Positions 14,401-18,905 are shown, counted from the stretch's first letter. The stretch is 64,000 nt of DNA from Chitinophagales bacterium (GCA_041392475.1 JAWKLZ010000003.1:641501-705500), one strand, 5' to 3'. Translations and numbers: made by a program. The notes: a model not told the origin generated them from the sequence alone.

Positions 14401-14836
14401 CGGTACCGTAGAGATTGGTGACAATGCGGGTGATACAACGGTTACGCCTGTGGGTGTGCCAAACGTAGAAACGGATACTCCTATGGACGGAGGCGATGAT
14501 GGTACTGGCGGTGACGAGGACAGTGGTAGCGGTAAAACTGCTCACCCAAGCAAGGAAATGATTGGTTTGGATGAAACAAAACTGATCATCAACAGCTTGA
14601 TTCCTGTTCCTGCGATTGACTTTATCAACGTGACCTTTACTTCACAAGATGGTGATGCCATGATTTCTATCTTTGACTTGACTGGTAAATTGCTCGACCA
14701 AATTCCTTACCGTACTGAGAACGGTATGAACATGAAACGTATCGACATCACGGCTTATCCTACGGGTGTGTATGTGATTACGATTGAGGTGAATGGTCAG
14801 GTGAATAGTAGTAAGTTTTTGAAGAAGGGGAATTAA
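2..14836 (+). CDS. Giant T9SS-secreted adhesin, DUF11 and SdrD-B repeats (5' end outside window)
   Basis: A cell-surface or secreted protein of more than 4,940 residues. The frame is open at the left edge, and the GTG at 5 aligns with the middle of a DUF11 repeat, so the true start lies upstream. Domains in order: 22 DUF11 repeats of about 125 residues (to about residue 2805), 17 SdrD-B/CNA-B-like repeats of about 100 residues (2806-4515), a module with nine cysteines, an Ig/cadherin-like domain around residues 4615-4700 (motif NNDSDPDGD), a second nine-cysteine module, an acidic Gly-rich linker, and a C-terminal type A T9SS sorting domain of about 85 residues (SLIPVPAIDFINVTF, ending KFLKKGN). 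DUF11 repeats end in a conserved acidic stretch (D-x-D-S-T-P, EDDQD), and SdrD-B repeats carry D-x-N/D-G-N/D-G loops; both suggest calcium binding. The likely role is adhesion or an outer-surface stalk. No ligand can be named from the sequence. Confidence 0.93.
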   Translation: MVNIGDEITFTITVENNGSAIATNVVVTDELPAGLGFVSAMPSVGNFNEATGEWSISELYIGESETLLITATVDAAGSFTNTAQVTASDQPDPDSTPDNDVASEDDQDSATVSGQAINLSLTKTADATEINVGDNFTYTIEVSNAGPNNATGVVVFDNLPEGVTYVSDIPSRGTYSDNTGQWNIGNIAKDETVTLTVTVKVEEAGTINNIAQVSAADQPDTNSTPNNNVPSEDDQDNAEVTGVQIDLELSKTATPTTVGVGDEVTFTLTLTNNGPSDATGVVVTDNLPDGLTLDGSNGDGSYANGIWTVGDVDANETVTLTLTTTLDVEGSVTNSAEVTAADQPDVDSTPENDLPFEDDQDEVTVGGTAADLELTKTANKTFLNVGDEVTFTITIENNGGANTDNVEVTDQLPAGLTYVSSDPSVGTYNQNTGVWTVGELSVGESETLTIVATLTSAGPVVNVAEVTASDQPDPDSTPGNDDITEDDQDEVSVSGAIINLSLTKDVNKSTVNVGENVTYSIVVSNEGPSKATGVQVLEDLPVGVSFVSAAPSSGTYNKNTGIWTVGSLQPQAFATLAITVKVMQAGDITNVSQVSAADQPDINSTPNNSDPTEDDQDSETITGIQIDLELDKTVSDSDVGLGEPVTFTLTLENKGPSDATGVVVKDKLPIGLEYVIDDSNGDYDDASGIWTVGALAANSTVSINITATVEVQGEVSNSAEVTAADQPDIDSTPNNDFPSEDDQDEVTIGGSAADLELTKAVSSAIVNQGDQVTFTLTIENNGSAIATNVVVTDELPDGLTYVSDNPSKGNFDQTTGEWSIPELNVGETETLEITVTVDGTDSVTNTAEITASDQPDPDSTPNNGVEEEDDQDSVTVGANAIDLSLTKAVSQTNVLTGDEINYTITITNAGPSIATGVVVADQLPGGLAFVDAAATKGTYAVGSGNWTIGELAVGAFATLEITVEVTGEGQILNVAQVSAANEPDVDSTPNNNNPDEDDQDEVEITTVGVADLKLDKTVNNSDVNVGENVIFTLTLTNDGPLPATGVQVTDQLPNGLTFVTSNGNQGTYNNATGLWNVGLLNAGATATLEIEATVTSAGTITNSAEVTASDQDDPDSTPDNDDPTEDDQDSVSVGGALIDLSLTKAVSQTEVNVGDLINYTIDLTNIGPSDATGVQIADALPGGVSYVAYSATSGTYSAGSGIWNIGNVEAGSSETLTITVTVSGIGTITNTAQVSAANEQDSDSTPNNNVAEEDDQDSVDIESTGVADLKLTKNVSEQIVNLGDNVTYTITVTNDGPSTATNVAIEDQLPDGVTFVESDTNEGSYDETTGIWTVGTLQNGASATLEIEVTVNSSDNVTNIAQVSASDQNDPDSTPDNDVPTEDDQDQVTVGAEVIDIELEKTVNVETAAVGDIVTYTLTITNQGPSDATGVEVFDQLPYQLSFAGSNGAGIYNYLLATWFVGDLDAGQTKTRQINATVNQTGTIENIAQVSAADQPDADSSPNNNDPEEDDQDNAIFEALGVADLSLTKTVNHEVVGVGENVTFTITVQNSGPSNATGVDVTDLLPTGFNFVSYTSSQGAYNSTTGLWTVGNLANGAAAILSVKAKVTAAGITTNVAQVTSSNQIDPDSEPDNNNPTEDDIDEVDVEGLQIDLRVNKIVNQDAVNVGENVTFTISVVNDGPSTATGVQIFDQLPGGLSYVSSTPSIGTYAAGSGTWSVGTLEVGGFANITITVKVDQAGTFDNIAQVSAANQPDKDSTPANNDPEEDDQDNALVSGVAIDLELTKDASPENLGIGSIFQYHITVTNNSEFDATGVEVTDNLPTGVSYMNQEADAGTYDQVSGIWTIGDLAAGESVTLDIQAKLSKDGQVTNVAQVSAADQPDVDSTPDNDNPYEDDQDEITIGSFAADLSLNKTVNNPNVNVGQNVIFNITVENNGSAIATGVEVTDQLPAGLQFVSADVSAGTFDETTGIWTIGQLHVGEEETLQITATVLQGGSVTNSAEVTASDQADPDSTPDNNVPAEDDQDDATVYGNEIDLALVKYTEASTVYVGDQFTYLIEVTNEGQFPATGVQVFDNLPSEVVYVSSQSDAGTYSPVTGIWNIGNMPIGQTAMLAIQVELVKGGLVINEAQVISSDQPDSDSSPNNSDPEEDDQDNAIIEGIEVDLELTKNASPTQVNLGENVTYTLQLFNNSEYAATEVEVTDLLPQGLTFVGATASQGTYNSTTGIWTVGKILKGQTLTLDIVVTVDTQGEIVNVAQVSHVHEPDADSTPNNNVPTEDDQDEVTVGGIAADLELNKTASPLIVNANGQVTFTIEVENNGSSPATGVEVTDLLPAGLTFISADATKGDYNAETGLWTLGGLIVGESEVLTIIATVNGTGSVTNVAEITASDQPDPDSTPGNGEDGEDDQDEVTVIASQVDLTLTKVAETENALVGETTSFFVTLKNEGEYAATGVTVLDALPAGLTYSSFTSTKGTYNPNTGIWTVGTVQPDEEFMLRIWVNVTEPGTITNTAEVHTADQPDVDSTPANNVEGEDDQASATISTISDIDLQLEKTANVESVKVGQQFSYTLTLTNDGPSKATNIEVSDQLPTTVSYIGANASKGIYISSTGVWEIAELAVGASATLTINVTASAEGLVVNTAQVSAADQPDSDSTPANNDPSEDDQDDATVSVSGKVIDLEVIKTANVETATIGDQITYTITLTNKGPDPATGVQVFDQLPGGVQYESSSAQAGTYSPGAGVWNVDKMAVGQTITLDIVVTVEQLGNITNTAQVSAANQDDTDSTPANNVLAEDDQDQVTVTVTGLGTIGDFTWLDNDGNGVFGPGDSVLPGITVTLTFPDGNTQTQTTNADGEYLFTDLEAGDYTATVGNGPTGTNLTTAGEFDITLGDGDSFLNADFGFQPAPPLGTIGDFVWLDLNGNGLFSPGESPLTGITLTLTKPDGTTATATTNGIGEYLFTDLPAGAYTVTVGDGPTGTTLTTPESFDIDLGVGQNYLLADFGFEPAPEDGTIGDFVWLDLNGNGIYGPGEPALSGVTVTLTYPDGTTATTVTNNDGEYLFTGLQAGEYTATVGDGPEGSSLTTPQSLDINLGAGQDYLLADFGFEPSPETGIIGDFVWLDLNGDGLHSPGEPGIPGVAITLTLPGGSATVGTTTNNDGEYHFTDLVPGDYVVTVGNGPVGSSLTTPQSYNVGLGAGEAFLDADFGFAPSPEDGTIGDFVWLDLDGNGLFGPGEPGLSGVSVTLTYPDGSTATTQTNNDGQYLFTGLEAGDYTATVGNGPTGSVLTTPNHFDIDLGVGEDYLTADFGFEPDAALGTIGDFVWLDIDGDGNQDAGEPGINGVTVTLNLPNGSTVTKTTNANGHYLFLDLEAGAYVVTVGNGPTGTILTTTESYNVVLSTGENFLVADFGFEPAPELGTIGDFVWLDLNGNGLHSPNEPGISGVTVTLTRPDGTTSTTTTNNDGEYLFSDLPKGEYTVAVGEGPANTTLTTPASFNVSLDEGEDYLTADFGFEPQNGTIGDRVWSDLDGDGVQDAGEPGITGVTVTLIHPNGFTETTSTGTNGSYLFEDLAAGQYIVTVGNGPTGTTLTTTDTYNVDLSNGEDYVLADFGFEPAPELGSIGDLVWSDLDGDGVRDAGEPGIAGVIVTLTYPNGSNTTTVTNGLGDYLFNDLPAGNYTVTVGAGPQGSTITTPTTYSVGLDEGEDFLTADFGFEPAAELGTIGDLVWSDLNGNGVRDAGEQGIAGVVVILTYPSNLSITATTDNNGNYLFTDLPAGDYVVTVTQGPEGSTLTTPQTYNVGLDAGEDYLLADFGFEPAVELGSIGDLVWSDLDGDGVRDAGEPGIAGVVVTITYPDGTTESTTTNGLGEYLFEGLPTGSYTIEVGAGPQGSTLTTQDSYNVSLAEGQDFLAADFGFEPAAELGSIGDLVWLDLNGNGVRDTGEPGIGGIVVTLTNGDITLTTTTSGNGNYLFGDLPADSYTVTVGNGPGGATLTTAGSFNVNLVEGQDFLTADFGFEPAAELGSIGDTVFSDSNGNGVQDNGEVGLPNIAVTLTLPNGSTLTTSTNNNGEYIFSDLPTGNYNVAVGNGPNGSTITSPSAYNVGLDEGEDFLDADFGFAPASGLGSIGDFVWLDADKDGVQDEGENGIAGITVTLVYPSGITATTTTNGNGFYLFDDLPAGTYNVFVGAGPANTNLTTAGSYTVDLDEEEDFLDADFGFAPEELLGAIGDTVFEDTNGNGVQDAGEGGIAGITITLTLSDGSTQTASTNGIGKYLFDELPAGDYIVEVGAGPEGSTLTTSGSFNISLDAGEEDLTADFGFEPAAELGSIAGTVFEDTNGNGVQDPGEPGIGGVIVLLSPDNGPNIITTTNGNGVYIFTGLPVDGYTVSVTNPPAGMNPTTSTTQVVDLGPGENVTDVDFGFQPQLGSIGDFVFTDLNGNGIADGLDFGIDGVTVTLTLPNGSTLTTTTNGQGFYLFEDLPAGDYTVTVGAGPENTVLSTTGSYNVDLSNGEDFLDADFGFAIDGGGGGQEICSLEYTLCAEPISPVEVCPEFPCLEEGWQLQSAKTTYNCSLNIIDNCLRYTALPLFAGNDTIRIIACDAFQCDTAYVYITVTENCAQSVNNAPIAEDDLTMTEEDTTVKIPVLNNDSDPDGDPISVTSFTEPSNGTVVLSGGVFIYTPDPDFVGVDSFTYQICDPEGLCDYATVTIEVRPGECSNELFFCTEPLTPLQICPEFCDLQGSDDVVITNAHTTYNCSLQLGDDGKCLQYTALPLFAGMETVTIVGCNGDGICDTVMVKIQVTGCGDGDGGTVEIGDNAGDTTVTPVGVPNVETDTPMDGGDDGTGGDEDSGSGKTAHPSKEMIGLDETKLIINSLIPVPAIDFINVTFTSQDGDAMISIFDLTGKLLDQIPYRTENGMNMKRIDITAYPTGVYVITIEVNGQVNSSKFLKKGN
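8420..13540 (+). repeat. Array of 17 SdrD-B-like repeats
   Basis: Seventeen in-frame repeats of about 300 bp, each starting G-T/S-IGD-x-VW and ending LxADFGFEP. The fold is expected to be the prealbumin-like CNA-B/SdrD-B type seen in surface stalks. Each unit has an EF-hand-like D-x-D/N-G-D/N-G loop near its start. The fourteenth to seventeenth units are the most diverged. Confidence 0.88.
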
Positions 14837-14897
14837 GTGATTGGTGGACTGGTGACTTGTGATTGGTTACTGGTCTGATATGATTTGATTTTTTTGG

Positions 14898-14943
14898 AAT
14901 CGGCAATTGGCTTCTGGGAGGGAGTTGGTTGCCGATTTTTTTT
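14898..14943 (+). terminator. Intrinsic terminator of the giant adhesin gene
   Basis: AATCGGCAA at 14898-14906 pairs with TTGCCGATT at 14929-14937, followed by a run of eight T. It lies 61 bp past the adhesin stop codon. A close relative follows the duplicated gene tail at 15686. Confidence 0.85.
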
Positions 14944-14958
14944 GTTTGTAGGAGAGAA

Positions 14959-15044
14959 ACTTTGACGACGGTTGAAAACCTCGTCAACAGTTGAATGATT
15001 ATCGCTTAACCGTTGTCAAAGTCTGCGACTGTTGACAAGGTTTT
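14959..15044. repeat. Two interleaved intergenic inverted repeats
   Basis: Arm A (14959-14973) is the near-perfect reverse complement of 15008-15022 (14 of 15), and arm B (14976-14992) of 15028-15044 (16 of 17). The order is A, B, A', B', so the two stems cross, as in a pseudoknot or two alternative hairpins. The core word is close to TTGACAACGG / CCGTTGTCAA. It sits just upstream of the HTH gene. Confidence 0.6.
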
Positions 15045-15106
15045 GCTTGTGAGTGAAATTTTATTTGGTATTTTGAATATATAAAAACGTTTGTTATTTT
15101 TAGCCC

Positions 15107-15523
15107 ATGAATCCGATGAATTATACTAATTTACATTTTCAGAGTACAGAAGAACAAGATGATTTTCTTCAAAATTTGTCTGTAAAGGAACTCAAAAACC
15201 TTAGCAAACAAAGTAAATATTTGTTTAAAAACGAGGGCGTAGAAGTAGGTAATGAAAGCTTGGGGAATGAGTTGATGGATGATTCATTGATGAATATGTC
15301 TTTGTCTCAACTTCGACATCTACGAAAAAATGCTGCTACTTCAAAGGAAGATAAACACTTGATTGCTGTAAAATCTAAAACTACGGGTTTATCAAAGGCA
15401 GTTATTCAACAAATTGAAAGCAATAAAGGCTTGGCGAGTTTGAATGATATTATGACCTATTGCCAAAAACTGAATATTTCTTACAAGGAGTTTTTGCCAG
15501 AGTTGTTTGAGAGTGGTTATTAG
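15107..15523 (+). CDS. XRE-like helix-turn-helix protein
   Basis: A 138-residue protein. The C-terminal 50 residues look like an XRE/Cro helix-turn-helix: the recognition-helix signature LSKAVIQQIESNKG is followed by LNDIMTYCQKLNISYKEFLP, the usual last helices of the family. The N-terminal 80 residues are acidic and helical, without a domain I recognise. Two in-frame ATGs (15107 and 15116) could start it. The gene lies between the adhesin's terminator and a partial second copy of the adhesin's 3' end, so it may have arrived with the rearrangement that made that copy. DNA binding is inferred from the motif; the target is unknown. Confidence 0.72.
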   Translation: MNPMNYTNLHFQSTEEQDDFLQNLSVKELKNLSKQSKYLFKNEGVEVGNESLGNELMDDSLMNMSLSQLRHLRKNAATSKEDKHLIAVKSKTTGLSKAVIQQIESNKGLASLNDIMTYCQKLNISYKEFLPELFESGY

Positions 15524-15542
15524 ACCTTGCGTTTTTTTGAAT

Positions 15543-15647
15543 ATGAAACGTATTGACATTAGGCCTTATCCTACGGGTGTGTATGTGATTACGATTGAGG
15601 TGAATGGTCAGACGATTAGTAGTAAGTTTTTGAAGAAGGGGAATTAA
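15543..15647 (+). pseudogene. Duplicated tail of the T9SS sorting domain
   Basis: These 105 bp match the last 105 bp of the adhesin gene (14732-14836) at 98 of 105 positions, including the stop codon. The frame encodes 34 residues that read MKRIDIRPYPTGVYVITIEV and end in KFLKKGN. The segment lacks the rest of the sorting domain and any cargo, so it is best read as a gene remnant. The terminator hairpin after it is also duplicated. Most differences are confined to two short clusters, which suggests a fairly recent copy or ongoing conversion. Confidence 0.85.
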
Positions 15648-15685
15648 GTTGGATATTGGATAATTGATATTCGATTTTATTGAAG

Positions 15686-15724
15686 AATCGGCAATCTGCG
15701 GGAGTGGGTTGCCGATTTTTTTTT
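15686..15724 (+). terminator. Second copy of the adhesin terminator
   Basis: AATCGGCAA at 15686-15694 pairs with TTGCCGATT at 15709-15717, then a run of T. Both stem arms are identical to those at 14898 while the loop differs. It follows the duplicated T9SS tail by 39 bp. Confidence 0.82.
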
Positions 15725-15858
15725 GAACTTAAGCCGCTTCTAATGTCGCCAAGTTTTTCAAACGTTAGCGAATTATCGCTAGGGGAGTGGAAAACTTGCC
15801 AACACCTGAAAGGTTTGGCAACGTTTGGAACGGGTAGGTGAAGAGCGATTTTCTTGTA

Positions 15859-15914
15859 TTTCGCTCAACTGTTGCCAAAATTGGAAATTGTCCACGATTG
15901 TATCTGGATGTTCC
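15859..15914. repeat. 56-bp direct repeat, left copy
   Basis: Identical at 55 of 56 positions to 18394-18449, in the same orientation. The pair brackets the NACHT-FGE gene, with copies 2,535 bp apart. The sequence starts tttcgctcaactgttgccaa. It contains no visible gene. Confidence 0.85.
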
Positions 15915-16026
15915 ATTGGCAAAGATTCATCAACATTTGAGTTGAATGTGAATGGGGGGGAACTATTTCCTTCTCTAAATTAGTTGCTATATTTGACAAA
16001 CTTTCCTCACACGCTAAACACTTCTC

Positions 16027-18084
16027 ATGGAAGAACCCATTATACAAGCCATCGTTGATTTATTTGTACCGTTATTGATGAAATTGGGATTCAGTGAATC
16101 GGTCAGCAGATTGTTTTCTGTGTTGCTCACAGTTGCATTGTTGTTTGTGCTATATTATTTGTGCAAATACTTGTACAACCGATGGAAGAACCAACAAACT
16201 GCCAATGATTTAGCTCCTTTTTGGGAGTATCCCGATATTCAAAAAGCACGTCAATACTTCATTCCTACCCAACTGCAAAATATTGCTCCAAATCGGGAGG
16301 AGGAAGAGCCAGGGGATAGCAAACCTTATGTAGCGAAAGAAAAAATGATTCCGTTTTTTCTCCACAAAGTATTCAATGACAAAGAAAAAAGTAGGAAATA
16401 CCACTTGGTTTTGGCGGGTTCGGGAATGGGTAAAACAACGTTTATGTTGAACCTCTATGTTCGCTATCATTCTTTTTGGAGTTGGCATCCAAAGAAATTC
16501 AAAATACGCTTGTTCCCGTTTAGGGACAAGCGTATCTTGGAGGAAATAAAGACGATTGGCAAAGAAGATGCATTGAACACGATATTGCTTTTAGATGCTT
16601 TTGACGAAGATGTTCATTTGCTGCAATTGCACAACAATACTGAACTAACGGAAAGTGAGCGTTTTCGCAAGCGATTAGATGAAGTGATGGAAGCGGTGCA
16701 GGATTTTAGAAGGGTCATTATTACAAGTCGAACCCAATATTTTCCCGAAATTGAAGACAAACACTATGAGCTAAAAATCCCTCGACACGATGGCGGAGGC
16801 TACCACAAACTTGGTATTCTGTATATTTCTCCCTTCGACCAAAAAGAGGTAAAACAGTACCTGCGAAAGAAATACGGGATTGTCCGCTTTTGGAATTGGA
16901 AACAAAAGCGCAAAGCCCTACAAATCATCACCCTACAAATCATCAACCGTTCTCCAAATTTGATGGTGCGCCCGATGTTGTTGAGTTATATTGACTTGTT
17001 GGTTACAAGCAAAAAAGAATTCCACAATACCTATGAGATTTATGAAACTTTGGTCGAAAAATGGTTGGACAGAGAAACTATTCGACAGCCCGAAGCCAAA
17101 CAAAATCAATTCAAAAAAGACCTGCTGCAATTTTCTCGTTTGGTCGCATTGGAACTCTACTACAAAGGCAGTACAAGTTTGGACAGACAAGCGGCAATCG
17201 ACATCGCTCCCAAACACCAACTCCAACTCAAAAACTACGAAATGACAGGCAAATCCCTGCTGACCCGTGATGGAAACGGCAACTGGAAATTCGCCCACAA
17301 ATCCATCTTGGAGTATTTCATTGCCAAAGAAGCATTGGAGAATGAGGCATTTGTAGGGACAATAGACTGGACGGGTTGGGATATGGCAGAAAAGTTTTTT
17401 AATGAAGTATTTTTTGGGAAATTGGGTTTAGAAATGGTTTTTGTAGAAGGAGGTAGTTTCGATATGGGAAGCAATAAAATGGATAGAGAAAAACCCATTC
17501 ACAAGGTGACCGTTCCGAGTTTTTCTATGGCCCAATATCCCGTGACCCAAAAACAATGGACAGCGGTTATGGGTGATAATCCAAGTCACTTCAAAGGGGA
17601 AAATTTGCCAGTAGAGAATGTATCTTGGGAAGATGCCCAAAAATTCATCGAAAAACTGAATCAAAAAACGGGCAAAAAATTTAGATTGCCTACGGAGGCT
17701 GAATGGGAATTTGCTGCAAGAGGAGGGAACAAAAGCAAGGGTTATGAATATGCAGGAAGCAATAAATTGGAAGAAGTTGGATGGTTTGACAAGAATTCTA
17801 AGCAACAAACCCAAGAAGTGGGTTTGTTGAAGCCTAACGAACTGGACATTTACGATATGAGTGGAAACGTATGGGAGTGGTGTGAAGATGATTATCACGA
17901 AAATTATGACAATGCCCCCGACGATGGAAGTGCTTGGATTGATGAATCGAGGAACTCGTCTCGCGTTTTGCGGGGCGGTGGCTGGAGCTTCAATTCGGTG
18001 TATTGTCGTGTTGCCTATCGGGACCGCAACTCCCCGTACAGCAGGTACAGCAGCTTCGGCTTCCGCCTTGCCTATAGTTTATAG
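16027..18084 (+). CDS. Membrane-anchored NACHT-like NTPase with C-terminal FGE/C-type-lectin domain
   Basis: A 685-residue protein. A transmembrane helix lies at about residues 31-52. The P-loop NTPase has Walker A GSGMGKTT (131-138) and Walker B LLLDAFDED (187-195), followed by NACHT-type features (VIITSRTQYFP) and a helical region. An FGE-sulfatase domain with a C-type-lectin fold starts near 465 (MVFVEGGSFDMGS, RLPTEAEWEFAARGG, DMSGNVWEWCED) and runs to the C-terminus. STAND/NACHT proteins act as signal-dependent switches, so the lectin fold is the likely sensor. The final segment after RVLRGGGW is rich in Tyr, Ser, Arg and Phe at spaced sites and in GC, the look of a retroelement-diversified region. 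No partner gene is adjacent. The gene is framed by 56-bp direct repeats, suggesting a mobile or exchangeable unit. The NTPase assignment is firm; the biological role is inferred. Confidence 0.88.
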   Translation: MEEPIIQAIVDLFVPLLMKLGFSESVSRLFSVLLTVALLFVLYYLCKYLYNRWKNQQTANDLAPFWEYPDIQKARQYFIPTQLQNIAPNREEEEPGDSKPYVAKEKMIPFFLHKVFNDKEKSRKYHLVLAGSGMGKTTFMLNLYVRYHSFWSWHPKKFKIRLFPFRDKRILEEIKTIGKEDALNTILLLDAFDEDVHLLQLHNNTELTESERFRKRLDEVMEAVQDFRRVIITSRTQYFPEIEDKHYELKIPRHDGGGYHKLGILYISPFDQKEVKQYLRKKYGIVRFWNWKQKRKALQIITLQIINRSPNLMVRPMLLSYIDLLVTSKKEFHNTYEIYETLVEKWLDRETIRQPEAKQNQFKKDLLQFSRLVALELYYKGSTSLDRQAAIDIAPKHQLQLKNYEMTGKSLLTRDGNGNWKFAHKSILEYFIAKEALENEAFVGTIDWTGWDMAEKFFNEVFFGKLGLEMVFVEGGSFDMGSNKMDREKPIHKVTVPSFSMAQYPVTQKQWTAVMGDNPSHFKGENLPVENVSWEDAQKFIEKLNQKTGKKFRLPTEAEWEFAARGGNKSKGYEYAGSNKLEEVGWFDKNSKQQTQEVGLLKPNELDIYDMSGNVWEWCEDDYHENYDNAPDDGSAWIDESRNSSRVLRGGGWSFNSVYCRVAYRDRNSPYSRYSSFGFRLAYSL
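17971..18081 (+). other. Probable DGR variable region (VR) at the end of the FGE domain
   Basis: About 61 of the 100 bases from 17971 are G or C, well above the AT-rich start of the same gene. Codons at lectin-fold surface positions are TTC, AAT, TAT, GAC, AAC, TCC, TAC and AGC, which are the substitutions expected if AAC/AAT codons in a template were mutated at adenines, while the framework codons (TGT CGT GTT GCC; GGC TTC CGC CTT GCC) look conserved. VRs of diversity-generating retroelements sit at this place in FGE-type targets. No template repeat or reverse transcriptase gene is in the window, so the call rests on composition and position. Confidence 0.65.
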
Positions 18085-18207
18085 CGGCTCATCCATCCTA
18101 CTTTTGAGCAAAAGAAAGGAAAGGACGGAATGAGTAGGCTTTGCAAGCAAGACGCTAAGCGGTAGCAGCGTCGGCGGCAAAGACAACGAAATGGAGTTAG
18201 GGGGTTT

Positions 18208-18226
18208 GGGGGCGCTGCCCCCAACG
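18208..18226. other. Perfect 8-bp hairpin downstream of the VR
   Basis: TTGGGGGC (18208-18215) and GCCCCCAA (18219-18226) pair perfectly around a GCT loop, 124 bp past the stop codon. There is no T run after it, so it is a poor terminator. DGR variable regions often have a hairpin or cruciform close downstream that helps homing; this one is farther away than usual. Confidence 0.5.
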
Positions 18227-18393
18227 AATTTTAATAGGAACAGCTTGTGTGGTTTTTGGTGTGTGGGGTATGGGAACAGGAATTTGGGGTTTCGGAGGAA
18301 TTTTTTCTTGTGTTTGTGTAGAGCAAGACTTTGGCAACAGCTTTCAGCTTTGCCAACAGTTGAAGCGGAGGAGGAAAATGGAAATTCACTTCG

Positions 18394-18449
18394 TTTCGCT
18401 CAACTGTTGCCAAAATTGGAAATTGTCCACGATTGTATCGGGATGTTCC
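18394..18449. repeat. 56-bp direct repeat, right copy
   Basis: Partner of 15859-15914 with one mismatch (T to G). Ends 15 bp before the stop codon of the SRPBCC gene. Confidence 0.85.
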
Positions 18450-18464
18450 CATTTTGCTTACTTA

Positions 18465-18905
18465 TTAGGCAACAATGACCTCCTCACAAATCTGCTTCAA
18501 AGCGTCATTCATTTTCTCAAAACCCTGTTGGGTTTTTTCACCAATCATGTTCAAAATCAAGCCACTCAAAATGCCTCGAAAATTTTCACCATGCACAAAG
18601 CGGGTTTGGTTGTCGGATATAGACTCCAATAGAAAGTAGTGTTCACCATCGAACAAACCTTTGAAAAACAAACTACCTTCCCATCGAAAAGCCTTCTCCG
18701 TTTCAACTTCCAAAACTACTGGACGAAAGACCTGCGGTTTTTGTTCCTCCAAAAAAAAGCTGTTTTCGAGTTGGCTACCTACTTCGGCTTTTCCTGTGAT
18801 ATGCACAAAAGGATTCCATTGAGGGTATTTGTTGAAGTCCATTAGGTGTTTCCAAATGCTTGAAGGAGTAGCGTTGATGACGATTTCTGTGCGAATATTT
18901 TTCAT
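18465..18905 (-). CDS. SRPBCC (START-like) domain protein
   Basis: A 146-residue protein that is one SRPBCC/polyketide-cyclase-like domain. It opens with the usual strand IRTEIVINATPSSIWKHLMD, then the motif YPQWNPFV and a closing long helix (GFEKMNDALKQICEE). This fold makes a hydrophobic pocket for a small lipid-like ligand, but the ligand is unknown. A longer frame reaches 19082, but the start at 18905 gives the normal family length, and a -7 element (TATCTTTG, 18943-18950) lies inside the longer version. It is divergent from an AraC-type regulator, with about 140 bp between the starts, so that regulator may control it. Confidence 0.82.
   Translation of the reverse strand: MKNIRTEIVINATPSSIWKHLMDFNKYPQWNPFVHITGKAEVGSQLENSFFLEEQKPQVFRPVVLEVETEKAFRWEGSLFFKGLFDGEHYFLLESISDNQTRFVHGENFRGILSGLILNMIGEKTQQGFEKMNDALKQICEEVIVA

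Larger units (their letters stand above)
15524..16026. other. 503-bp gap: gene remnant, terminator, repeats
   Basis: Besides the T9SS tail remnant and its terminator, the gap has a palindrome around 15765-15780 (tagcgaattatcgcta), several inverted words based on TTGCCAA/TTGGCAA, and the left copy of a 56-bp direct repeat (15859-15914). No clear promoter for the NACHT-FGE gene was found. Confidence 0.6.
18085..18464. other. 380-bp gap after the variable domain
   Basis: Holds a GC-rich stretch continuing past the stop codon, a strong hairpin at 18208-18226 and the right copy of the 56-bp direct repeat. A possible second word pair (ttggcaacag / ttgccaacag) lies at about 18339-18362. No gene is supported here. 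Confidence 0.6.

Noticed and set aside
338..14545. Many minus-strand open frames across the adhesin gene
   Set aside because: They recur at the repeat period and mirror the strong codon bias of the plus-strand repeats; none has a recognisable domain.
15107..18464. Complete diversity-generating retroelement
   Set aside because: Only a variable-region-like segment is seen; there is no reverse transcriptase, accessory protein or template repeat in the window.
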